A DNA stretch of 64,000 bases. Origin: CAZTPJ01 sp964614515 (GTDB lineage: Bacteria > Planctomycetota > Phycisphaerae > Phycisphaerales > UBA1924). Below the pieces are notes generated by a model that worked only from the letters and a program-made list of their open reading frames with translations, had not been told where the DNA came from and made no database searches. The stretch is taken from NCBI GenBank assembly GCA_964614515.1, contig CAZTPJ010000006.1, positions 8,361 through 72,360 on the forward strand, written 5' to 3'. The position numbers were made by a program, and so were the translations under genes. Positions 41,970-49,915 of the stretch are shown here, in pieces (position 1 is the stretch's first letter; each line of letters opens with the position of its first letter).

Positions 41970-43025
41970 ATGAACATTCGAATCGCCATGATCGCTTTGA
42001 TGTTAGTGTGCCTGCCCGTGTTGGCGCAACCCAGGGCCGAGGAGGTTGACTTTGAGGGAATCGGCGGGCTGAGGCTCAGGGGCACGCTTCTGCTGCCGGC
42101 GTCGGATGCGACGGCACGTGCGAAGTTTCCCGCGATCCTCTTGCTGCCCGGCTCGGGGCCGACGAATCGCGATGGCAATCAGCCGCCGATGCTCGTGACA
42201 AACCTGCTCAAGGATGTGGCCGAGCGCCTCGCGGCGGAGGGCGTCGCGACGTTGCGCTTCGACAAGCGGGCGACGCATGTCTACGCGAAAGAATGGCCAA
42301 AGGATGTCGAGGCAATTGATGCGTTCTTCGCGTTTGACAAGTTCGTGGGCGATGCGGCCGCGGCGCTGGCCTATCTGCAAGCGCGCGACGAGATCGACGC
42401 CTCGCGAACGGTGATTGCGGGGCATTCCGAGGGCGGGTTGATCGCGCTGCACGTCGCGCATGATCTCGCGGGCGACAAGGGCGCGCCGATGGGGCTGATC
42501 CTGATGGGCACGGCCGGGCGACCCCTCGATGTCGTCCTGCGCGAGCAGGTCGTCGCAAACGTCGAGCGAAGCAATCCGAAGTGGGATGGCAAGGAAGCCT
42601 TCATCGCGAAACTCGACGAAGCCATCACGGCCAGCAAAGCCCGCGAACCGATCCCCGCGGACCTGCCCGCGAGTCTGCGCCCGCTGTTCAACCCCACCGT
42701 GCGATCGCTGATGTATTCATACTTCACGATTGATCCGGCCGAACTCGCGACGAAGGTGACGGGTCCGGTGTTGATCGTGCAGGGCGGGGATGATGCGCAG
42801 ATTTCAGCCGAGCGCGATGCCCCGCAACTTGAAGCAGCGCTGGCGAATCGCAACAGCGCGCCGACGAAGCTCGTGGTCATCAACAAGGCCAGTCACAACT
42901 TCAAGGACACGACCGACAACCCGTTCGGCTTCACCGGGCCGGTGATGCCGGAGGTGCTTGAGGCGATCGTGGCCTGGGCGCGGGAACACATGCTCGCGGC
43001 GGCCCCGGCCATCGCTGAGCCATAG
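41970..43025 (+). CDS. Exported alpha/beta hydrolase
   Basis: A 351-residue alpha/beta hydrolase with a signal peptide (cleavage near VLAQ, residue 20). The oxyanion region is LLLPGSGPTNRDGN, the nucleophile elbow is GHSEGG, and the likely acid and base are in QGGDDAQ and KASHNFK. The layout fits serine-aminopeptidase/esterase types that act on small acyl or peptidyl substrates in the periplasm. Substrate unknown. A TATACA box lies 10 bp before the ATG at 41970, so the leader is very short or absent. Confidence 0.88.
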   Translation: MNIRIAMIALMLVCLPVLAQPRAEEVDFEGIGGLRLRGTLLLPASDATARAKFPAILLLPGSGPTNRDGNQPPMLVTNLLKDVAERLAAEGVATLRFDKRATHVYAKEWPKDVEAIDAFFAFDKFVGDAAAALAYLQARDEIDASRTVIAGHSEGGLIALHVAHDLAGDKGAPMGLILMGTAGRPLDVVLREQVVANVERSNPKWDGKEAFIAKLDEAITASKAREPIPADLPASLRPLFNPTVRSLMYSYFTIDPAELATKVTGPVLIVQGGDDAQISAERDAPQLEAALANRNSAPTKLVVINKASHNFKDTTDNPFGFTGPVMPEVLEAIVAWAREHMLAAAPAIAEP

Positions 43026-43061
43026 TCTCGCGGGCGGCGCATCGGTGGTACACTCCCGTTC

Positions 43062-44048
43062 ATGCAGACTCCCGACGCCTCGGCTCGTGTGTGCGTGGTC
43101 GGGTCCATCAACATGGACATGGTGGTGCGAGCGCCGCGACTCCCGCGAGAGGGCGAGACGATCCTGGGCGGTCCGGCCGAGACGCATCCCGGCGGCAAGG
43201 GCGCGAATCAGGCCGTGGCCGCCGCGAGAATGGGCGCAAGCGTGACGATGCTGGCGCGGATCGGTGATGATGAACACGGGCGAACGCTTCGCGCCACGCT
43301 GGCCGCGGACAACGTGAATGTCACCCATGTGCTGGCCACGGCGGGCGAGGATTCGGGCCTGGCGATGATCACCGTGGCCGAAGCGGGGCAGAACACCATC
43401 GTCGTCGTGCCTGGCGCCAACGCGCTGCTGACGCCGGCGGATGTCGAGTCGCGCCGCGATGCGATCATGAGCGCCGATGTCCTCGTCATGCAACTTGAAG
43501 TGCCGCTGGAGACGGTGGCGCGTGCGGCCGAACTGGCGCGAGAGGCGGACGTGGCGGTGGTGCTCAACGCCGCGCCCGCCATGCCCCTGTCCCGCGAACT
43601 CCTCGCGAATGTTGACGTGCTGGTGGTCAACGAGAGCGAGGGTGCGGCCATCGCCAGCGCGGAGGTTCCCACGCATGAGCAAGCCGAGGCATCGCTGATC
43701 GAGCGCCTCGCGATGATGGGCGTGGGGACGGTGGTGCTGACGGTGGGTTCGCGCGGGAGTTGGTTTTCGCGCGGACCCGGGCCGGGGCGACGCGCTGATC
43801 CGTTTCACGTGCAACCCATTGACACCGTCGGCGCGGGCGATGCGTTTGTGGGTGCATTGGCGACGCGCATCGCGCACCTGCGTGCGGCCGGGGCGGATGA
43901 TGATCTTGGGCTGATGGACGCGGTGTGCTGGGCGAACGCGGCCGGGGCGCTGGCGTGCCTGCGGGCGGGGGCGATACCATCGCTGCCGACACGCGCGGAC
44001 GTCGTGTCGTTCCTCAGACAGGCCGGACACACGGGCGCACACACGTGA
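43062..44048 (+). CDS. rbsK: Ribokinase / PfkB-family sugar kinase
   Basis: A 328-residue PfkB kinase. It begins CVVGSINMDMVVRAPRLPREGETI and contains HPGGKGANQAVAAARMGA and the C-terminal anion hole DTVGAGDAFVGALA with the catalytic Asp. These match ribokinases, which phosphorylate D-ribose at O5; related sugar kinases cannot be excluded. It sits between a hydrolase and a GH2 enzyme and overlaps the latter's GTG start by 4 bp, so its product may feed sugars released by those enzymes into metabolism. Confidence 0.85.
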   Translation: MQTPDASARVCVVGSINMDMVVRAPRLPREGETILGGPAETHPGGKGANQAVAAARMGASVTMLARIGDDEHGRTLRATLAADNVNVTHVLATAGEDSGLAMITVAEAGQNTIVVVPGANALLTPADVESRRDAIMSADVLVMQLEVPLETVARAAELAREADVAVVLNAAPAMPLSRELLANVDVLVVNESEGAAIASAEVPTHEQAEASLIERLAMMGVGTVVLTVGSRGSWFSRGPGPGRRADPFHVQPIDTVGAGDAFVGALATRIAHLRAAGADDDLGLMDAVCWANAAGALACLRAGAIPSLPTRADVVSFLRQAGHTGAHT

Positions 44049-46960
44049 ATCAGATTGATCTCGGCGGGTTGTGGCGGATCAGGCGGGATGAGGCCGATGA
44101 GGGCCTTCGACGGCGATGGCATGAACACGCGCCGGAGGATGGATGGATCGAGGCGCCTGTCCCGGCCGCGTGGCAACATGTCCTGGGCGCGGACTATCAC
44201 GGCGTGGCGTGGTATCGCCGTCGCGTGGAGGTTCCGCGCGAGTGGCTGGATGTTCGCTCGCGCGTCTGGCTGCGGTTTGAGTCCGTCGCGACGGATTGCC
44301 GCGCTTGGGTGAACGGCGTGGAGATCGGGCGGCACGTCGGGGACCTCCTGCCGTTTCAGTTTGAAGTGCCGCGTGACGCCATAAGGGGGGGGGAGATCGA
44401 GATCATCCTCCGCGTCGATGAGATTCACGCCACACGCCCCCCGCCGGGCGTCACGCTGGAGAACGGACACATCACAAAGGGCTTTCACGATGTGCTGAGT
44501 TTGCAGCACGGCGGCGTGTGGGGGGGGGTGTCGCTGCGGAGGACGGGGGCGTTTGCGCTCGTGCCTGATGGCGCGTCGGCCCTCGGTGATCCGGCGAGTG
44601 GGCTGGTGCATGTGCGAGTCGAACTCGATGCGCGTGAGGCGTCAGGCGAGATTGAAGTGTGGGTGGAGGGGTGTGAATCGCCGGTGTGTCGCACGGGCGT
44701 GGCGCCGGGTCAGCGCGTTGTGGACGCCTCGTTCATACATCCAACGCCGCAAGCGTGGACACCGGAGTCGCCCTCGATGGCCAAGCTCGACGTGCGCGTG
44801 ATGGATGCGGGCGCAGCCCATGCCATCAGCGATCAGACGCGAGTTCGCTTCGGCTTCCGCACCGTCACCTTCGGCGGACCGAACAACCGCAACATTCTGC
44901 TCAACGGCCAGCCGATCTGCATCCGCGGCGTGCTGCATTGGGGGCATGAACCCAAACACATCGCCCCCGCGCCGCCCGCGGAACAGATCCGCGCGGAGTT
45001 CACGCGCCTCAAACAGATGGGCTTCAACTGCGTCTGCCTGTGCATGGTCTACATGTCGCGCGAGTATTACGACATCGCCGACGAGATGGGCATGTTGCTC
45101 TGGCAGGAACATCCGATCTGGAAGAGCCGCATGGACCGCGAACTCATCCCCGAGTATCAACGGCTGTGCGATGGCTTTTTCCGCCGTGATCGACGGCATC
45201 CGAGCGTGGTGATCGTCAGCGCTTCGTGCGAACATGAGCGGATTCATCCCGATCTGGCCGCGTGGTGGTGGAAGCGGTCGAAGGAGTTGCTGCCGGATCG
45301 CCTGACGCAGATTCAGACTGCCTTCATCGGCTGGACAAATCCGCAGCAGACCGATCTGCACGATGAACATGTCTATGACAGTTGCGGCCGTTGGGCCGCG
45401 TTCCTGGAAGATTTGCAGCCGGTGCTCGATGACCTGCCGCCGCGCCCCTTCGTCATGGGCGAAACGGTGATCGGCACATCGTGGGCCGATGTCGCATCGT
45501 TCGAGGATTACCTGCCAGCCTCCTCAGGCCCGGTGGGGCAGGCGTCCCGCCTGCCAACCTCTTCTTCCGATCCGGTGGGGCGGGCGTCCCGCCTGCCTCC
45601 TCCCTGGTGGCTGCCAAAGGGCCTGCCTGAGTGCCGTGATTTTGAAAGGCGAATCGCGCAGCGATTCGGCCACGCGACTCTCGACCGCTTCAAGCGCGAC
45701 GCGGAACATTCAAACATCTTCCACCGCAAGTTCCAATCGGAACTCTTCCGGTCATGTCCACGTCACGCGGGCTGGGTGATGAATCAGATCCGCGATGTGC
45801 CGCCGGCACGGCTGGGTTTCATGGATGAACTGGATCGCTGGCGCATCTCGCCCGATCGGACGCAGGCGTGGCTGAGCGATGCACCGATCCTGCTGCGCAC
45901 GCCGAAACACCTGCGCGCCTTCACGGGTCCATCACGACAGGCGTGCGGCGTGGGCGTGTCCAACTGCGGGGGGGGGGACTTCACGGGCGACATCCATCTG
46001 CGCATCTCGCCCGACGATGGACGCGAACGCGAACTGGCCGTGCGCGTGGCGTGCGGACGCGGCGATGTCGCCTTCGCAGACTTCGATCTCGCGTTGCCGT
46101 CGGTGCGCGTGCCCACGCGCGTGCATATCCGCGCCACGGCCATGAACCTGCGCGACAACGCATGGGATGTGTGGGCGCTGCCCGCGCTGGGCGATGCCCC
46201 GCCGGATGTCGTGCGACTGGAAGGGCTGCCGTTTGAACCGGCGGACGCAGTGCCGGACTTTGAAGAGCGCGCGTACAGCAGCGGCTGGGGCCTGAAGGCG
46301 ACTTCGTGGCGGCCGTTGCTCCAGCATCCGGAGATGGTGCTGTTCAAGTCTCCGCTGTGGCGATTTGATGCGCCGATGATGCGCGGGACGCGCATCGTGC
46401 TGGCGCACAAACTGTTTCCGGGGCTGGTGGAGTGGATGACGGCCGGCGGTCGCGTGGTGCTGCTCGCGAATCGTTCGCTGGCGGGGCTATCGACTCGCTT
46501 CGTGAATCTCTGGGCGCAGTGTCCGCTCATCGTCGAGGGGGGGGTGCTGGGCGCGGGCGATGGCGCGTGGGTGCGCGATGCGCTGCCGCACGATCTCACG
46601 CGACGACTGACACGCGCGATCCCCGTCGAGGCCATGCCCATGCACGCCGGAGCCAACGCCGCGATGATCGTCGCCCCCGGCACGGCCAGCGCCCCCGCCA
46701 ACGCTGACGTCGCCAACATCGCCGATCAGGTTGAGCCGATCATCCGCCTCGTCTTCACGCACGATCGCGGCGTGCCGATGGTGATGGATGCCGCCTTCAC
46801 GACGCGGGTCGGACGCGGCATGTTGATCGCGACAAGCCTGGACCACACCGAGCCGGCGGGGCAGGTTCTGCTGCATCGGATGCTTTCGTACGCGGCCGCG
46901 GATTCGTCTCGACCCTCGGCGGAACTGGATGCGAAATTGCTCGCCGCGTGGATTGAGTAA
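44045..46960 (+). CDS. GH2-family glycosidase, with in-frame repeats
   Basis: A 971-residue GH2 enzyme. The order is a sugar-binding jelly roll (~1-190, FQFEVPRDAIRGGEIEIIL), an immunoglobulin-like domain, and a TIM barrel that begins around RNILLNGQPICIRGVLHWG. The acid/base is probably the Glu in SASCEHERI and the nucleophile the Glu in FVMGETVIG. Known members are beta-galactosidases, beta-glucuronidases and beta-mannosidases; I cannot decide between them. Residues ~495-520 are two VGRASRLP-type repeats, placed just after the nucleophile. The GTG start overlaps the ribokinase stop by 4 bp (GTGA). Confidence 0.87.
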   Translation: MNQIDLGGLWRIRRDEADEGLRRRWHEHAPEDGWIEAPVPAAWQHVLGADYHGVAWYRRRVEVPREWLDVRSRVWLRFESVATDCRAWVNGVEIGRHVGDLLPFQFEVPRDAIRGGEIEIILRVDEIHATRPPPGVTLENGHITKGFHDVLSLQHGGVWGGVSLRRTGAFALVPDGASALGDPASGLVHVRVELDAREASGEIEVWVEGCESPVCRTGVAPGQRVVDASFIHPTPQAWTPESPSMAKLDVRVMDAGAAHAISDQTRVRFGFRTVTFGGPNNRNILLNGQPICIRGVLHWGHEPKHIAPAPPAEQIRAEFTRLKQMGFNCVCLCMVYMSREYYDIADEMGMLLWQEHPIWKSRMDRELIPEYQRLCDGFFRRDRRHPSVVIVSASCEHERIHPDLAAWWWKRSKELLPDRLTQIQTAFIGWTNPQQTDLHDEHVYDSCGRWAAFLEDLQPVLDDLPPRPFVMGETVIGTSWADVASFEDYLPASSGPVGQASRLPTSSSDPVGRASRLPPPWWLPKGLPECRDFERRIAQRFGHATLDRFKRDAEHSNIFHRKFQSELFRSCPRHAGWVMNQIRDVPPARLGFMDELDRWRISPDRTQAWLSDAPILLRTPKHLRAFTGPSRQACGVGVSNCGGGDFTGDIHLRISPDDGRERELAVRVACGRGDVAFADFDLALPSVRVPTRVHIRATAMNLRDNAWDVWALPALGDAPPDVVRLEGLPFEPADAVPDFEERAYSSGWGLKATSWRPLLQHPEMVLFKSPLWRFDAPMMRGTRIVLAHKLFPGLVEWMTAGGRVVLLANRSLAGLSTRFVNLWAQCPLIVEGGVLGAGDGAWVRDALPHDLTRRLTRAIPVEAMPMHAGANAAMIVAPGTASAPANADVANIADQVEPIIRLVFTHDRGVPMVMDAAFTTRVGRGMLIATSLDHTEPAGQVLLHRMLSYAAADSSRPSAELDAKLLAAWIE
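45526..45602. repeat. Two GGTGGGGCGGGCGTC-type palindromic repeats inside the GH2 gene
   Basis: Two units, each with a GCAGGCG-TCC-CGCCTGC or GGGCGGGCG-TCC-CGCCTGCC hairpin, lie about 45 bp apart and encode VGQASRLP and VGRASRLP. The same core occurs in the 122-bp elements at 5828 and 34931. Confidence 0.85.
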
Positions 46961-47405
46961 CGGTGCACTGCGCTCCGATTCACCGCGAGCCGGCATAGGA
47001 AGCCCGACCGTGAGGGAGGGCTTGGCGGCGGGGAAGTGCGCGGGAGGTGCAGGTGTTCGACGCGTCCCGCATGATGCGTGCGCAGCAGCGAGATGGTCAT
47101 GCAACTGCGAAGGTGGTCGTGACGCAGGTGAGTCTTTGGACTGCCGCGCCGTTGGCCGCTTCCAAGCCCTCCCTCACGGTCGGGCTTCCTGGGTGGCCCG
47201 CCACTCCGTGGCGACCTTCGGCGTGCCAGTTCTGACGTGATGACCGGACCCTGTCGGGTGTGTGTTGAGACTCGCCTCGGAGAGGCGAGATACCTGAGGG
47301 GGATCCAAGCGCGCGCGGGCCGCGGAGCGGGCTGCTGTGCCCCGAGCAACTTCGCGAACTCCGCGGTGATGTTCTCTTTCAATGCCGCTGGACGTGCATT
47401 CCGAA
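46961..47405. other. 445-bp non-coding spacer with repeats
   Basis: It lies between the GH2 gene and the convergent M19 dipeptidase gene. Besides the 194-bp inverted-repeat element (46997-47190) it has GGCCCGCCACTCCGTGGCG at 47195-47213 and CGCGAACTCCGCGGTGA at 47353-47369. The latter repeats at 61169-61185. No open frame with coding character was seen. Confidence 0.75.
46997..47190. repeat. 194-bp element with perfect 29-bp terminal inverted repeats
   Basis: The 29-nt ends (46997-47025 and 47162-47190) are exact inverse complements, starting AGGAAGCCCGACCGTGAGGG on the left. The interior is unrelated to any gene. A related element with imperfect ends is at 56745-56920. No transposase is encoded, so it would be a MITE-like or REP-like unit. 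Confidence 0.85.
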
Positions 47406-48557
47406 CTACAACCCAAAGAACCGCGCCCAGTTCCCCCATGCGAATCCTGCAACATCGTCATCGCTCCATCCGCGATCGCGCAGCGCCTCGGCAAGACGAA
47501 TGAAGTCGCGCGGCTCGTCGATCCCCGCCGGCAGATGCACGGCCGAGAATCCGCCGTCGAGATCCGATCCAAGTCCCACGGCCCGGCGATGGCCGACGAT
47601 CTCGCAGATGTGTTCGACATGGGCGATGGCCTCGTCGATGCTCGGTCGCTCACCTTCGCGCAGGCCGGGGCGAATGAAGTTGGCGCACAGGTTCAGGCCG
47701 ATCACGCCGCACGCCCCCCCCTTGGCTGTTCGCGCGGCGATCTCGCGAATGTGGTCATCGCGCAGGTGGCGCTCGTTGCCCGCATCGAGGAGCGCGAGGC
47801 AGTTGGAGTGCGACGCGATCACGGGCCGATCCGTCATGCTCAAGAGTTCATCCATCGCGCGGTGCGACAGGTGCGAAACATCATGCACGACGTTCAAGGC
47901 ATCCATCGCGCGAACCATGTCGCGCCCAATGGGTGTCAGGCCGCGGGGAGACGTGCGAAACTCGGCCGCGTTGCCATCGGCATAGCGCGAGCCGCGTGCC
48001 CAGGTCAGTCCGATGGCGACGACGCCGCGCTCGATCCACCATGGAAGGTCATCGGGCGCGCGGATGACATCGGCGCCTTCAATGAGAATGCCCACACGCA
48101 CGGCGGGCGGGACGCCCGCCCCACCAGGGGCATCAGTCGCGGGCGGCATGACCGCTCCATCGGACACGCGCACAGGCGAGACGCCCGTGCCACCGAGGAT
48201 GGCGCTACGCGCCGGTGGCGCGGACATCTCGCCTGTACCGGTTCCCCACAGTTCAATCAACCCGCGCCCGGCCATCGCCTCATACCACGCCAACTGCCGC
48301 ATGCCCGCCGCGTGCGCCCCGTCCACATCCCCCACGACATATTCGACTTCGGGGTATGAGGCGGCCGTGTCCGCCGCCCGCGCTTCGGTGAAAATCGTCC
48401 CCAGACACGCCCGCACGCCGCCGTGGCGCAGGGATGGAAGTGTCACGGCCGCGGGGGGATGCGGACGCGGATCGCGGAGCGCTTCGACATCGAGTTCCAT
48501 GTCCCGCCCGCAGACGGCCAGGTACGCCAGGTCGAGATGGGCGTCGAACCAGTTCAC
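47406..48557 (-). CDS. Membrane dipeptidase (peptidase family M19) with in-frame repeats
   Basis: A 383-residue M19 dipeptidase. The first zinc ligands are H7-x-D9 in FDAHLDL; later parts include the ligand region HDVSHLSHRAMDELL, SHSNCLAL and GLGSDLDGG. M19 enzymes hydrolyse dipeptides with two metals. Residues ~105-150 are foreign to the family: GGTGVSPVRV and GGAGVPPAVRV are encoded by palindromic repeats (48102-48242). The insert precedes the strand reading GILIEGADVI and probably forms a surface loop. No signal peptide. Confidence 0.88.
   Translation of the reverse strand: MNWFDAHLDLAYLAVCGRDMELDVEALRDPRPHPPAAVTLPSLRHGGVRACLGTIFTEARAADTAASYPEVEYVVGDVDGAHAAGMRQLAWYEAMAGRGLIELWGTGTGEMSAPPARSAILGGTGVSPVRVSDGAVMPPATDAPGGAGVPPAVRVGILIEGADVIRAPDDLPWWIERGVVAIGLTWARGSRYADGNAAEFRTSPRGLTPIGRDMVRAMDALNVVHDVSHLSHRAMDELLSMTDRPVIASHSNCLALLDAGNERHLRDDHIREIAARTAKGGACGVIGLNLCANFIRPGLREGERPSIDEAIAHVEHICEIVGHRRAVGLGSDLDGGFSAVHLPAGIDEPRDFIRLAEALRDRGWSDDDVAGFAWGNWARFFGL
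48102..48242. repeat. Cluster of three palindromic repeat units inside the M19 gene
   Basis: GGCGGGCGGGACGCCCGCC at 48102-48120; the 25-nt CACAGGCGAGACGCC unit at 48171-48195, identical to 33036-33060; and an inverted, slightly diverged copy at about 48211-48242. The cluster leaves the reading frame intact. Confidence 0.85.
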
Positions 48558-48667
48558 CGGATATGCTCTGCATGTCGTGAAACCGGGTCCAGTCGAATCC
48601 GGAGAATACTGATCGGGAGGCGTCGCTCGGCATCGCCGCGCCCCGCCCGTGCCAAGAAGGAGACGCG

Positions 48668-49342
48668 ATGAACACCCTCCGACGCCTTGTCCCCCAGTCG
48701 CACATCGAACGCCGTGGCGGCATTCTGCAAGGATGCCTGATCGTCCTGGCGATCATCGTCATTCTTGTCGGCGTCGTGCTGTTCTGGGTGTACCTGAACT
48801 GGCGATCGTGGACGGCCAACGCGCTGGTGCAGGTGACGACGATGTCCGTGCAGGAGTTTGATCTGCCGCCGGATCAGCAACAGGCGATCATCGCCGAGGT
48901 CGAGTTGGTTGCGCAGGACTTCAAGGATAAGAAGATATCTCCGCAGGACATGGTGCGCATCATGGAAGAGGTCGGGGAGAGTCCGCTCTTTCCGATCGCG
49001 GGCGTGATCGCGGCGCAGAACAAGTACATCGAGCCGTCAACGTTGCCCGCGGAGGAGAAGGCCGCGGCCGTGCGTTCGCTGCAGCGCTTCGCGCGTGGCG
49101 TGCATGAAAAGCAGATCCCTCGCGAAGCGATTGAGGATGTGATCAAGCCGATCGTGACGATCGATGTGGATGGCGGGTGGGAGTTCAAGGAAAGCGCGAC
49201 GGATGAGGAAGTGCGTCAGTTCGCCGCGAACGCCAAGGCGCGGGCGGATGCGGTGAGCATTCCGGATGAGGCGTATGAGATCGACATCGCGGTGGAGCTG
49301 CGCAAGGCGATCGACAAGGGCCTTGGCCGTACGGGGTCGTGA
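48668..49342 (+). CDS. Membrane-anchored protein, unknown
   Basis: A 224-residue protein with one strong N-terminal membrane helix (GCLIVLAIIVILVGVVLFWVY) and a ~180-residue charged, mostly helical domain outside or inside the membrane. No motif is recognised. AAGGAGACG precedes the ATG at 48668. It is divergent from the dipeptidase and is followed by a 573-bp repeat-filled spacer. Confidence 0.75.
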   Translation: MNTLRRLVPQSHIERRGGILQGCLIVLAIIVILVGVVLFWVYLNWRSWTANALVQVTTMSVQEFDLPPDQQQAIIAEVELVAQDFKDKKISPQDMVRIMEEVGESPLFPIAGVIAAQNKYIEPSTLPAEEKAAAVRSLQRFARGVHEKQIPREAIEDVIKPIVTIDVDGGWEFKESATDEEVRQFAANAKARADAVSIPDEAYEIDIAVELRKAIDKGLGRTGS

Positions 49343-49915
49343 GGCGGGCGTGGCCGCCGGTTTCTTGTGGGTGGACCGCTTTTGGGTGGACCGCTCGCTC
49401 CGCGAGCGGTCTGCTTCTTGCCGAAGGCAACGCGCAGACTTCTATAGCGGGGCAGGGATCAATAAGGTACGTGATTTTCCGTTCATGCCGCCGGCTGGCC
49501 TTCGCCTCTCATGGCCGCCGGCGGGCCCGGTGGTGGCCGGGGGTGGCCGCCGCGCTCCGGGGCCCCACCCCCGGAAAGGCCCCCATCCTTTGCACCTCGA
49601 AGGGGTGCTCGTGGCTTCCAACGCACGAACGGCGCATCGCGCGCCACAGACGACGCTGACGCCTTCGGCGTGGAGACCTGCCTCAGTGTGGCAGGCTACC
49701 CACGAACCCGCCACGGAGTGGCGGGCCACCCAAGCGCCCGCCACCCCGGGACTCGCCGCGCATGGGTGTCGCGAGTTTGCTATCCTTGATGTTCGGAGCC
49801 GGTAGCGGCTTTGGTCGGCCTCGTGGATCGGGTTGAGGGCGGCCCCGAGGGGGGCCGGGTTCGTCGTCCATGCGTTTCCCGGGTTTGCCGGGAATGTTCG
49901 AGAGGATCTTCAGCA
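49343..49915. other. 573-bp non-coding spacer with several repeat families
   Basis: It holds a CCGCTCGC-TCC-GCGAGCGG palindrome with a flanking GTGGACCGCTTTTGG copy (49370-49410); a Gly/Pro-rich palindromic block (about 49500-49620); CCTGCC/GGCAGG (about 49678-49695); and CCCGCCAC-GGA-GTGGCGGG (about 49709-49727). The only evident gene signal is the ribosome site GAGAGGA before the gene at 49916. Confidence 0.75.

Noticed and set aside
46929..47240. Open frame across the 29-bp inverted-repeat element
   Set aside because: Its length comes from repeat DNA without stops; it has no ribosome site and no coding character.
49266..49805. Open frame of 179 codons over the repeat-filled spacer
   Set aside because: It is composed of translated palindromic repeats and starts inside the preceding gene in another frame.
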